From positions 1-39,050 of the forward strand of contig CAYYDH010000001.1 in the NCBI GenBank assembly GCA_964470615.1: DNA of 39,050 bases, in the 5' to 3' direction. This stretch comes from CAYYDH01 sp964470615. GTDB taxonomy: Bacteria > Patescibacteriota > Minisyncoccia > Minisyncoccales > GWA2-38-27. The position numbers and the translations under genes are program-made. Shown here one piece after another: positions 1 to 7,553 of this stretch. The notes below the pieces were generated by a model. That model had not been told where the DNA came from, made no database searches, and worked only from the letters and a program-made list of their open reading frames with translations. Every line of letters begins with the position of its first letter. Within the stretch, counting starts at the first letter, position 1.

Positions 1-272
1 GTGAAGAACAGGTTGTTGGGCGCCCACCAGAAATACACTAGCAGGAACCCGGCTACAGGCGTCAGGATGACAACGATAACGCCCAGGGCATCAGCCAATA
101 AGGCAATCACTGTCAACATCGAGCCTCGACCAAGTAAAAGGGTCGAGGACAAGTAGAGGATGGCTATCCCGCCCGCAAGCATTGATGCTTCGAGCAAGAT
201 AGACCAAAACAGAATCCAGCCTCTATTCGGAGGCCCCTGCTCTGCTTCTTGTGTTTTCTTTCTCCAGAACAT
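1..272 (-). CDS. Hypothetical two-TM membrane protein (3' end cut by window)
   Basis: I read this frame directly: it opens at ATG (270-272) and has no stop before the window edge, giving 90 residues of a longer protein. A short charged N-terminus (MFWRKKTQEAEQ) is followed by two hydrophobic segments at about residues 19-47 and 51-82, ending near an FWWAPNN stretch. The ATG follows an AAAGGG Shine-Dalgarno-like sequence. The frame is visibly richer in G+C than dnaN beside it and has its own consensus promoter, like the two genes at 19.3-22.6 kb. I do not recognise a family; an integral membrane protein is all that can be said. Confidence 0.7.
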   Translation of the reverse strand, partial: MFWRKKTQEAEQGPPNRGWILFWSILLEASMLAGGIAILYLSSTLLLGRGSMLTVIALLADALGVIVVILTPVAGFLLVYFWWAPNNLFF

Positions 273-301
273 GGCTTACCCTTTCTATAGGTATCATTGT
301 C

Positions 302-340
302 TCTTGGTTAACAAAGAACAGTTGCCAAGAACCATTCTTG
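302..340 (-). promoter_or_regulatory. Leader with two mutually exclusive hairpins
   Basis: In the roughly 70-nt leader of the partial gene, CAAGAA (326-331) can pair with TTCTTG (335-340), and CCAAGA (325-330) can pair with TCTTGG (302-307). The two stems share 326-330, so only one can form at a time. Such switching is typical of regulated leaders, but no ligand or protein is implied. Confidence 0.4.
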
Positions 341-348
341 ACGCTTAA

Positions 349-377
349 ATTATAGCATCTTTTATTTATTTTGTCAA
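349..377 (-). promoter_or_regulatory. Perfect consensus sigma70-type promoter
   Basis: Read on the minus strand, TTGACA (372-377), a 17-nt spacer and TATAAT (349-354). Both hexamers match consensus exactly. It drives the partial membrane protein at 1-272 and lies directly after the dnaN terminator. Confidence 0.85.
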
Positions 378-378
378 T

Positions 379-405
379 AACAAAAGGGGCTCTGGCCCCC
401 CTTGT
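379..405 (-). terminator. Rho-independent terminator of dnaN
   Basis: On the minus strand GGGGC, loop CAGA, GCCCC, followed by TTTTGTT. It lies 25 nt past the dnaN stop codon. Confidence 0.75.
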
Positions 406-429
406 CTTTCTTAAAGATAAAAGGTCGTA

Positions 430-1560
430 TTATGTCGCTTTTATCGGCATTACCACATAAAGATAACTTTGGTCGCCTACTGGCCTCAACACACCTGGTC
501 CAGAAGAACCGTTTAATTCAAGATTTATCTCCGCGCTCTTTATGTTTGCTAACCCGTCTAAAAGAAACTTATGGTTGAAAGAAACTTCTATCGCGCTGCC
601 CTTTATTTTTGCTGCCAAAGAAGACCTGTATTCTCCAGATTCAGGATTCTGGCTGAAAATCTCTATTTCTCCCTTCTTAGGTTCGGCTTTAATCTTCACT
701 TCGTTTATTTTCCCGCTGAATAAGCTAGCAGACTTAATTTGGTTTAAAAACTCTGGTCTTGAGCAAGAAATCTGGGTTGTGAATTTCTTGGGGATAATTT
801 CTCTGTAATTAGGGTATTCTCCTTCTATCAGCCGAGAAACTAACTGAGCTTGAGCGTGCTGGGTTTCTGCCATTGGAAGTTCAAACATCACTTGGTTTGA
901 AGAGAAATAAATTTTAAGTTCGCTACTTTTTGCTCCGAAAATGTTTATTATCTCCTTAGCTGCTTTCTGGGGAATAATTAAAGAGTAATCTTTTTTAAGG
1001 TCAGAGTGGTTCTTTAAAAATATCTTTTTCTCGCCTAGCCTGAAACTATCGGTGGCGGTAACGGTAATTAAATCTTTTTGGAACAGGAGATAGATGCCAG
1101 AAATCTCTGGCTTGGTGGTAGAAAGAGCGGCAATATCTACTACCTGGTTAAGACTTTGGCAAAAAGTAGCACTGTTTACTAGAATAAACTCTCCTTCGGT
1201 CACTTTGGGGATAATGGGAAATTCTTCGGCTGGGAAACCCTTGATCTGGGTTTTGTAGTTTTCGCATTCAAGAAAAACAGTATTGTTTTTTACCTCCACG
1301 CCTATTTTCTTGTTGGGAAGCAAATTAATAAAACTGGAAAAAAGGCGAGAGGGAATAGCTAAACTTCCTTCTTTTTCTGTTTTAGTTAAAATCCACCAAT
1401 TAACCCCTATTTCTAGGTCGGTAGCAGCCAGGTTTAAAAAGTTCTTTTCGCTGGAAATTAAAACATTATTTAAAATAGGTAAAGTCAAAGATTTAGACGA
1501 TATCCTTTCGATCATTCCCAGCCCCTCTTTTAGTTTTTCTTGAAGAATTGTTAATTTCAT
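430..1560 (-). CDS. dnaN: DNA polymerase III subunit beta (sliding clamp)
   Basis: 376 residues, the usual length for a bacterial beta clamp, which forms the ring that tethers DNA polymerase III to DNA. The start MKLTILQEKLKEGL is typical, as are the central ATDSFRL motif, the SRLIEGEYPNY motif and the C-terminal YVVMPIKA. Three clamp folds are implied by length. The gene lies downstream of dnaA in the same direction, the classical arrangement at a bacterial origin, but separated from it by 214 nt. The ATG at 1560 has no clear Shine-Dalgarno, as for many genes here. Confidence 0.96.
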   Translation of the reverse strand: MKLTILQEKLKEGLGMIERISSKSLTLPILNNVLISSEKNFLNLAATDLEIGVNWWILTKTEKEGSLAIPSRLFSSFINLLPNKKIGVEVKNNTVFLECENYKTQIKGFPAEEFPIIPKVTEGEFILVNSATFCQSLNQVVDIAALSTTKPEISGIYLLFQKDLITVTATDSFRLGEKKIFLKNHSDLKKDYSLIIPQKAAKEIINIFGAKSSELKIYFSSNQVMFELPMAETQHAQAQLVSRLIEGEYPNYREIIPKKFTTQISCSRPEFLNQIKSASLFSGKINEVKIKAEPKKGEIEIFSQNPESGEYRSSLAAKIKGSAIEVSFNHKFLLDGLANIKSAEINLELNGSSGPGVLRPVGDQSYLYVVMPIKAT

Positions 1561-1774
1561 ATCTTTAATAAGTATTTAAATATCTTATTGTTATTATTAT
1601 AGAAAGGATTATTTCAACTTTTTAACTTCATTCTTAGTGGGGACAAAGAACATTTAGTTTGGGGAGTTTTTAATAATAATCTGTGGATTGTTTTTTATCT
1701 TTATTTTTCCTATTTTTCCCCCGCTTGTCTCCCCATTCTTTTTAACAAGAGAGTTCCCAGGTTATTAACATTCC
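1561..1774. other. dnaA-dnaN intergenic region
   Basis: A+T-rich spacer with no ORF. It holds one degenerate DnaA-box-like sequence, TGTGGATTG (1682-1690), and minus-strand TATAAT-like hexamers near 1600, but no convincing -35 partner. Confidence 0.4.
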
Positions 1775-3127
1775 CTAACTGCTTAAAACCCGCTCTTTTA
1801 TCATTCCTATTTCTTCCTCCAGTTGTTTGTCTTTAGCGACCTCGTTTAAAATCTTTTTATAAGAATGGATAGCTGTGGTATGGTCTTTTCCGTTGAACTT
1901 TCTGCCGATAAAAGGGAAAGAGCTTTTTAATTCCTCTCTTAACAAATACATGGCTATCTGACGTGGCCTCACAATTTCCCTTTTTCGGGAAGGGCTTATA
2001 ATGTCTTTTTCCTTTAGGTCGTAGAATTCAGCCACAGTCTGGATTATTTTTTTGAAAGAAAGAAAGTTTGTCGGCGAAGAAAGGAGATTTTTAAGAAGAT
2101 TTTTGGCGACCTCAACGTCGGGTTGGTGCCCGTTTATCTTTTGGTAAACCGCTAAGCGGTTTAGGGCGCCCTCAAGCTCTCTGATGTTTCTTGTTATGGA
2201 ATTAGCGAGGTATTCGTAAATTTCTTCGCTGAAATCCACGCCTTTGCTTTGTGCCTTGGTTTTTAAAATGGCCACCCTGGTTTCGAAATCCGGGCTGCTT
2301 ATATCCGCTATCATGCCGCCCTCAAACCTTGATCTTAGTCTTTCAGCTAAAGACTGGATAGCTTTGGGCGGTCTGTCTGAAGAGATGATAATCTGCCTGT
2401 TAGCTTCGTAAAGAACATTAAAAATATGGAAAAACTCTTCCTGGGTTTTTTCTTTGCCAGCTAGAAACTGAACGTCATCAATAATTAAAACATCAATTGC
2501 CCGGTATTTTGTCTTGAGCAGTTCCATGCTGTGGTTTTTGATAGCTGAAACTACCTCTGAGGCAAACTTTTCAGTGGAAAGATAGCGGACCTTCTTTTTC
2601 GGAAAGCTTTTAACGATTTCGTTGCCCGTAGATTGCAATAGATGGGTTTTGCCAAGCCCTACTCCGCCGTATATGAACAAGGGGTTATAAACAGAACCAG
2701 GGCTTTTGGCTACAGCTGTGGCGGCAGCATGGGGCAGTTCGTTGAACGGTCCCACTACAAAAGATTCGAAAGTATAACGAGGGTTAAGATTAGTTTCTTT
2801 GTTTACCCTGAGCTCTAAAAACTCCAGCTGGTCGGTTTCTTCTGGCAAAGAGACAGCCGCTTTTTTAGTAGCTTTCGGGGTTGTTTTGCCGACAATATAA
2901 TCTATTTCTTTAATATCGTCGCTCAAGCTGTGGAGAATTTTGAATATCGGCTTGTTAAACTTATCTTCCAGCCAGCCTTTAACAAAAACATTCGGGACAG
3001 AAATGGTAACCCGTCCTTCTTTTTGGTTTGTGATTTCAGTATTTTTAAACCAAGTAGCAAAATTGGCCTGAGAAATATTTAATTGCATCTGGGCGAGAAC
3101 TGCCTGCCAGAGTTCTTGGTTGATCAT
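1775..3127 (-). CDS. dnaA: Chromosomal replication initiator DnaA
   Basis: 450 residues. DnaA binds DnaA boxes at the origin, forms an ATP-dependent oligomer and melts DNA for helicase loading. Domain I spans about 1-80 (start MINQELWQAVLAQM), followed by a short linker. The AAA+ domain has Walker A GGVGLGKT (154-161), Walker B LIIDD (D217/D218) and the arginine-finger region RLRSRFEGG near 263-271. The C-terminal DNA-binding domain carries the DnaA signature DHTTAIHS at 415-422. It is divergent from rpmH-rnpA-yidC-jag, the ancestral gene order at bacterial origins. Confidence 0.98.
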   Translation of the reverse strand: MINQELWQAVLAQMQLNISQANFATWFKNTEITNQKEGRVTISVPNVFVKGWLEDKFNKPIFKILHSLSDDIKEIDYIVGKTTPKATKKAAVSLPEETDQLEFLELRVNKETNLNPRYTFESFVVGPFNELPHAAATAVAKSPGSVYNPLFIYGGVGLGKTHLLQSTGNEIVKSFPKKKVRYLSTEKFASEVVSAIKNHSMELLKTKYRAIDVLIIDDVQFLAGKEKTQEEFFHIFNVLYEANRQIIISSDRPPKAIQSLAERLRSRFEGGMIADISSPDFETRVAILKTKAQSKGVDFSEEIYEYLANSITRNIRELEGALNRLAVYQKINGHQPDVEVAKNLLKNLLSSPTNFLSFKKIIQTVAEFYDLKEKDIISPSRKREIVRPRQIAMYLLREELKSSFPFIGRKFNGKDHTTAIHSYKKILNEVAKDKQLEEEIGMIKERVLSS

Positions 3128-3182
3128 ATTAGTTTAAAATAAAAAGGCATTATCATTTTGGCGGATTTTAAAGCTATAGTCA

Positions 3183-3210
3183 ATTATAACACAGGCAAGG
3201 ACGGCTGAAA
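3183..3210 (-). promoter_or_regulatory. Candidate dnaA promoter
   Basis: Minus-strand TATAAT (3183-3188) with a weak -35 TTTCAG (3205-3210) at 16-nt spacing, giving a leader of about 50 nt before the dnaA ATG. Confidence 0.45.
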
Positions 3211-3243
3211 GTAAATACAAAACACCGTGCTCTGTTAACAAGC

Positions 3244-3263
3244 TGTGGATAATTTGTGGATTA
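3244..3263. other. DnaA-box pair, candidate oriC or dnaA operator
   Basis: TGTGGATAA (3244-3252) is a perfect reverse DnaA box, and TGTGGATTA (3255-3263) has one mismatch, in the same orientation two nucleotides later. With the degenerate box at 1682-1690 these are the only obvious boxes. The surrounding spacer (3128-3353) is A+T-rich and lies between dnaA and rpmH, a common origin position. Autoregulation of dnaA is an equal possibility. Confidence 0.6.
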
Positions 3264-3296
3264 ACGATTTCAGAGAATTTTTAAAAAAAGCAGAAG

Positions 3297-3325
3297 TTGA
3301 CCTCGCTTCTTTTTTTAGCTATAGT
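3297..3325 (+). promoter_or_regulatory. Promoter of the rpmH-rnpA-yidC-jag operon
   Basis: TTGACC (3297-3302), 17-nt spacer, TATAGT (3320-3325). The expected start leaves a leader of roughly 20 nt before rpmH. Confidence 0.7.
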
Positions 3326-3353
3326 GGGATATTGTAAATAATAATATAAAAAC

Positions 3354-3488
3354 ATGTCGCTAACGTACAAACCAAAGAAAAAAAAGAGAAAAAAAACCCA
3401 TGGTTTTCGCTCCAGATCAAAAACCAATAAAGGAAAGCAGGTTTTGGCCAGAAGGAGAACCAAGGGGAGATGGAGAATAGCCGTCTAA
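3354..3488 (+). CDS. rpmH: 50S ribosomal protein L34
   Basis: 44 residues, the normal length of L34, a small basic protein of the large ribosomal subunit. The N-terminus MSLTYKPKKKKRKKTHGF corresponds to the usual 'TYQPSKRKRKRTHGF' start, and the C-terminus ARRRTKGRWRIAV corresponds to 'RRRAKGRKRLSV'. It is first in the rpmH-rnpA-yidC-jag operon. There is no clear Shine-Dalgarno before the ATG. Confidence 0.95.
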   Translation: MSLTYKPKKKKRKKTHGFRSRSKTNKGKQVLARRRTKGRWRIAV

Positions 3489-3499
3489 AAGCTTAAATT

Positions 3500-3850
3500 A
3501 TGCTCCCAGAGAAGAATCGACTTAAGAAAAAAAAGGACTTTGAAAGGGTTTTTAAAGAAGGAAATGGTTTTAAGGAAGATTTCTTGTATCTTAAAATCAT
3601 AAGGAACGGCTTAAAATCCTCGCGGTTTGGTTTCGCAATCAGCAAAAAGTTTTCCAAGAAAGCAACCACAAGAAACCAAATAAAAAGAAGGATCCGAGAA
3701 CTGGTGAAAGCAAAATTGCCCCTGATGAAAAGAAATATAGACGGAGTAATAGTGGTTATCCCGGGCCTGGAGAAAAAAGACTTTTGGGAACTAGAGGAAG
3801 TAATTAATAAGCTTTTTTTAAAAGCAGGTTTAACAGAAATAAAAGATTAA
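3500..3850 (+). CDS. rnpA: Ribonuclease P protein component
   Basis: 116 residues, typical for RnpA, the basic protein cofactor of the RNase P ribozyme that matures tRNA 5' ends. It begins MLPEKNRLKKKKDFERVFKEG, the usual 'R L .. DF..v...G' start. The RNR-type RNA-binding motif is TTRNQIKRRIREL at about residues 56-68. It follows rpmH by 11 nt and precedes yidC by 9 nt, the near-universal order. Confidence 0.95.
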   Translation: MLPEKNRLKKKKDFERVFKEGNGFKEDFLYLKIIRNGLKSSRFGFAISKKFSKKATTRNQIKRRIRELVKAKLPLMKRNIDGVIVVIPGLEKKDFWELEEVINKLFLKAGLTEIKD

Positions 3851-3859
3851 ATTCCCCCT

Positions 3860-4627
3860 ATGAGTTTCTTAAGCGGCCTTTTCTACGCAATTTTATACAA
3901 GCCAATTTTTAACCTCCTGATTTTATTCTACAAATACCTGCCTGGTAATGATTTTGGCGTGGCTATAATTATTTTGACCATTCTGATTAAGGCAGTTCTT
4001 TATCCGTTAGGAAGCAAGGCGATCAGATCTCAAAGGGCGCTTTCTGAACTGCAGCCAAAGATGAAAGAAATCCAGGAGAAGTATAAAAATGATAAGGAAA
4101 AACAGGTTAAAGCCATGATGGAGCTTTATCAGAAGGAAAAAATTAACCCCTTTTCTGGCTTTCTGCCTATTTTGATCCAACTGCCTATTTTGTTTGCTCT
4201 CTACCGGGTTTTTTGGAAGGGAATGGAGCCAGAAGTTTTATCCTCTTTTCTATACAATAACCCGATTTTTCATATTGATAAGATAAACCAGTCTTTCTTA
4301 GGGGCGATAAATCTTGGCCACTCTACTTCATTCGGCGGCCAATTAGTTTGGGCCAATGTTATTTTAGTTATTTTAGTCGGTATATCGCAGTTTATCCAGA
4401 TGAAAATGGTGATGCCGAAAATAAAGAAAACATCTCGGACAAAGGGCGATAGCTTGGGTCAGGTTTCTAATGTGATGCAGAAGCAGATGGTATACTTCCT
4501 CCCGATTTTTACCGTTTTTATTCTTTGGAGATTGCCAGCTGCCCTGGGTCTTTATTGGCTGGTGACAAATCTGTTCTCCATTATCCAGCAATATTTCATC
4601 TTTAAAAAAAGAGCAGCCCAGAATTAA
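3860..4627 (+). CDS. yidC: Membrane protein insertase YidC/Oxa1
   Basis: 255 residues, the short YidC/Oxa1 form without the large periplasmic domain of proteobacterial YidC. It inserts and folds inner-membrane proteins with or without SecYEG. Landmarks are the first TM followed by GVAIIILTILIKAVLYPL, the amphipathic cytoplasmic hairpin (SQRALSELQPKMKEIQEKY), then PFSGFLPILIQLPILFALYR, and two late TMs containing LPAALGLYWLVTNLFSIIQQ. There are about five TM segments. No lipoprotein cysteine is visible at the N-terminus. Confidence 0.95.
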   Translation: MSFLSGLFYAILYKPIFNLLILFYKYLPGNDFGVAIIILTILIKAVLYPLGSKAIRSQRALSELQPKMKEIQEKYKNDKEKQVKAMMELYQKEKINPFSGFLPILIQLPILFALYRVFWKGMEPEVLSSFLYNNPIFHIDKINQSFLGAINLGHSTSFGGQLVWANVILVILVGISQFIQMKMVMPKIKKTSRTKGDSLGQVSNVMQKQMVYFLPIFTVFILWRLPAALGLYWLVTNLFSIIQQYFIFKKRAAQN

Positions 4628-4629
4628 TC

Positions 4630-5100
4630 ATGATAAGTCCAACAGAACTAGAAGAAATAAGAAAAACAATAAAGGATTTTTTTCAAAGAACAGGGCTTGA
4701 TTTAGAAGTAGAAATCCACTCCTTAGACGAGGAAGTGCTTCCTATAAAGATAAAAACAAAAGAGCCGAAGATTTTAATCGGTCACTCAGGCCAAACTTTG
4801 TTTGATATCCAGCATCTCTTGAATATTATTTCCCGACGGAAAACTACGGCCGTTGATTTTCATGTCGACCTAGATATTAATGATTATAAGGAGAAAAAAA
4901 TAGAATACCTGCGAGAAATGGCTAGGTCGTTAGCCGATGAAGTGATGCTGACTAGAAAAGAAAAAGAGCTGGCCCCGATGCCAGCTTACGAAAGACGGAT
5001 TATTCACATTGAACTATCTAAAAGGGAGGGTGTGGAAACTGAAAGTCTTGGCGAAGGCCTAGAAAGAAGGATAGTAATCAAACTTTCTACATGCTTATAA
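4630..5100 (+). CDS. khpB: KH/R3H RNA-binding protein Jag (KhpB-like), without Jag-N domain
   Basis: 156 residues. A KH-like domain holds the GxxG-type loop IGHSGQTL near residues 50-57. A C-terminal R3H domain has its Arg-His pair in YERRIIHIELS and ends with RRIVIKL. The N-terminal Jag_N domain of Firmicutes homologues is absent, giving the short form common in small genomes. Two nucleotides separate it from yidC. In Firmicutes KhpB binds many RNAs and affects cell division and elongation; that role is assumed here from the family. Its 3' end overlaps the convergent gene by 14 bp. Confidence 0.88.
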   Translation: MISPTELEEIRKTIKDFFQRTGLDLEVEIHSLDEEVLPIKIKTKEPKILIGHSGQTLFDIQHLLNIISRRKTTAVDFHVDLDINDYKEKKIEYLREMARSLADEVMLTRKEKELAPMPAYERRIIHIELSKREGVETESLGEGLERRIVIKLSTCL

Positions 5101-6301
5101 GCCCAGCGCTCAGAATTTTCATAGACCTGGCGCAAGGATAGGGTTTTGAAGCTGTCCCGCACCAATCTTTGAAAGGAGCGTTGTCGTTTAAATTACTGTC
5201 GCTTCTCGCCATTACATAAAGCTCGGTTTCCGGGCCCCAGTCTCCGCTGCACGTTTCTCTAAAAAACACAACCAGAAAAGGACCTTCTATTTTAACGGAC
5301 AGAAATTGATGCGGGGGGAAAATATCAGTTCCGGCAGCTGCGCCATCTCTTCCCCCCAAAGTAGTTGCGCCGATCGGGAAATCGGCTGTAAGGTCAATGC
5401 AATTAGAGTCCTTAAGATCGGTAGTATATTTCTTTTCTTTGGCAGCTGTTTCTGCTCCACCACGGTTATAATCTTGTATCTCAAATAGCTGGACATACCA
5501 GTCGCTGTTAGGGTTGTTGTCGCTCAAAACAAAAACCTTTACCGAAGATGGTTTTATCGAGACATTAAAAGTTCCGACAAGGGTGCCAAGGGCCTCCTCA
5601 AACTTGTAAACAATTTGGTTTTTTCCTCCGTAATTACTCTCTTCGTAAAGTATGGCGCCATATTTTTGGTTGTTAAAGGGCACAACATTAACTTCAACGA
5701 TTTTGTCCGTGAGTTCGTTGGGTACTGCTTCGCTGATTGCAGCCAACCAGCAACTTTCATTGATTTCCTTTAATCTGTTATCTAAATCAATTTTTGCAGC
5801 CTCTTTTTGTTCTGGGGGCAGATTTAAGGCTGCTTGCCTTGCAGTATCAAATCCCCTGGCGTCAACTGGTTTTGTGCAAAGCAAAACACCGGGCGAGAGA
5901 TGAGGAAGAATTGGTCCTGTTGGAAGTTCCTGGAGGTTGAGGAGTTGAGGGTTAATGGTATTGAAGATGAGCCAGGCGCAGAATAAAATAACCAGGCCTA
6001 ATATCACGGCTGTGATCTGATTCTTGGCATCATTTCTTTGTTCCGGCCGGCCAGCTGACGATAGATACCAAAAGCCAGCTTTTATTATGGCGCCCAAAGC
6101 GATTAGTCCGCTGATCCCAATTGCAAAATAAAAAACATACAGGACGTATTCATGGAATTGGACGTCGGTTGTTGTCGGTGGCGCACTTCCGGGCACTGTT
6201 ATATAGTCAACCTCTAAGGGAGTTGCAGATTGGATTGAACAGGGAGTTAAAAAAAACAAAACAGCTATAGAGAGAATTGTTGCTGCAAAAAGATTTTTCA
6301 T
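5087..6301 (-). CDS. Pilin-like two-TM protein with C-terminal beta/gamma-crystallin-like domain
   Basis: 404 residues, last gene of the secretion-like operon. A signal peptide (1-25) ends before ATPLEVDY; TM segments at about 52-80 and 97-115 flank a short basic loop (SSAGRPEQRNDAK), followed by NTINPQL. This head matches the two upstream paralogues and resembles VirB2/TrbC-type pilin subunits. The topology predicts that the rest is extracytoplasmic. Around 214-257 the motif YGAILYEESNYGG with a later SSVKVF is the pattern of a beta/gamma-crystallin Greek-key motif, and WYVQLFEIQDYNRGG (268-282) looks like a second one. Cysteines occur in pairs near the C-terminus. Function unknown; a surface-exposed, possibly calcium-stabilised domain on a pilin-like anchor is inferred. 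Confidence 0.65.
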   Translation of the reverse strand: MKNLFAATILSIAVLFFLTPCSIQSATPLEVDYITVPGSAPPTTTDVQFHEYVLYVFYFAIGISGLIALGAIIKAGFWYLSSAGRPEQRNDAKNQITAVILGLVILFCAWLIFNTINPQLLNLQELPTGPILPHLSPGVLLCTKPVDARGFDTARQAALNLPPEQKEAAKIDLDNRLKEINESCWLAAISEAVPNELTDKIVEVNVVPFNNQKYGAILYEESNYGGKNQIVYKFEEALGTLVGTFNVSIKPSSVKVFVLSDNNPNSDWYVQLFEIQDYNRGGAETAAKEKKYTTDLKDSNCIDLTADFPIGATTLGGRDGAAAGTDIFPPHQFLSVKIEGPFLVVFFRETCSGDWGPETELYVMARSDSNLNDNAPFKDWCGTASKPYPCARSMKILSAGLISM

Positions 6302-6302
6302 A

Positions 6303-7550
6303 TTATTTTATTTGGCCGATTATGTTTATTATTTGGTCGCAAATTCCCATTATTTCACCTGGCAGAGAGTTAATTTGGCTAGCCTGATTTTGAATTTCCG
6401 ATACCGGGCAAGGATTGCCGCCGGAGCATTTATCTGGTTGGCAGCCGCACAATTTATCGTGGCAACCGTATCTGGCGCCCGTGAGACAGCTTGGTTGGCA
6501 TTTTGCCCCGACGTCAGAAAAACATTGATCTGGCAATTTAGCTATCTCGGTTGTCGGTGCTTCTACTTTAGTTAAAGCAGTGGCTAGATCTTTAAGCTTC
6601 TGGATGAGCTGTGTTTTGTATTGCTTTTCTTGCTCTATTTTTTGTAATTCTCGTTCAAGCTGGTTAGTTGTTGCCGGCGACGCTACTTCATTCGCTTTTT
6701 CACGAGAGATTAAGGCGTTATAAAAAGCTATTTTTTTGTCTAGAACTAAAGTGACGTTTAAGTTTAAGTCTTTTGCTTCAGCTAAAGCCCTGGTCTTATA
6801 GTAAAGCATAATATCTCTCCAGCCGACAATCTCTTTTTGTAAAGCTCCTATTCTGACTGCGTCCGGACATGGGTGAGCACCTTTTGGATATTGACCGCCG
6901 CAAAGATTCGGATCGTTTCCTGCATCTGGCCCGGCATAACACCATTTAGCTTCGCAAGAAGCGTTAGCCTCCCCTCCATTGCACAAACAAAGAGAACGAG
7001 TTCGATCGCAGTCACATTTGTCAGTGAGGGATTTTATATCCTCGGCGTTTCCTTTAGCTTTGTCAGGCAGGGTCTTTACTATATCAGCCATATCTTTTAT
7101 TCTTCTTAAAAGATCAGAAGACGGAAGGTCGGGATCCGGGTAAGAAGTAGGGCTGACTTGCGGGAGGTTAATGTTAGTCAGGCTGAGCGAGATCAACTGG
7201 GGGTTGATGTTTACTAATATCAAGTAAGAGGCGAGCAAAAGTATAATGCCCCAAAAGACAGCGACAATTTTATCTCTCGCTGCCTTAATTTTTTCTGGGT
7301 TTCCAGCCGATGTTAAAAGAATAATGCCGCCCTGGGTTAAGTTCCAAAGAGCAGTAATACCAGCCCCGGCAATAAAGAAACCGTAGATATACTTAATAAA
7401 AAGAGGTACATCTACATCGTCTAAGTTTTGCGTGTCTAGCCCGCGATAATCAACCTCTAAGCTTCTGGCAGCAAGGGCAAAACCGAATATCAAAAACAGG
7501 CTGATAGTTGCTAGAAAAAAGACAGCGATTTTTAAAGGCTTTTTATTCAT
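6303..7550 (-). CDS. Pilin-like two-TM protein with Cys-rich coiled-coil exported domain
   Basis: 415 residues. Same head as its neighbours: signal peptide, RSLEVDYRG, two TMs (about 50-72 and 90-112) around a basic loop (SAGNPEKIKAARDK), then VNINPQL. The C-terminal part holds a first cysteine cluster (CDCDRTRSLCLCNGG...CEAKWCY, about 178-205), a long heptad-like helical stretch (about 235-330) and a second cluster (CFSDVGAKCQPSCLTG...CGCQPDKC, about 343-380). Paired cysteines suggest disulfides outside the membrane. It starts 3 nt after the 704-aa gene and ends 1 nt before the next. No function is assigned. Confidence 0.65.
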   Translation of the reverse strand: MNKKPLKIAVFFLATISLFLIFGFALAARSLEVDYRGLDTQNLDDVDVPLFIKYIYGFFIAGAGITALWNLTQGGIILLTSAGNPEKIKAARDKIVAVFWGIILLLASYLILVNINPQLISLSLTNINLPQVSPTSYPDPDLPSSDLLRRIKDMADIVKTLPDKAKGNAEDIKSLTDKCDCDRTRSLCLCNGGEANASCEAKWCYAGPDAGNDPNLCGGQYPKGAHPCPDAVRIGALQKEIVGWRDIMLYYKTRALAEAKDLNLNVTLVLDKKIAFYNALISREKANEVASPATTNQLERELQKIEQEKQYKTQLIQKLKDLATALTKVEAPTTEIAKLPDQCFSDVGAKCQPSCLTGARYGCHDKLCGCQPDKCSGGNPCPVSEIQNQASQINSLPGEIMGICDQIINIIGQIK

Positions 7551-7553
7551 GGG

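Noticed and set aside
3281..3463. 60-codon minus ORF opposite rpmH
   Set aside because: Rich in Phe/Leu because it is antisense to the Lys-rich L34 gene; it overlaps the rpmH promoter.
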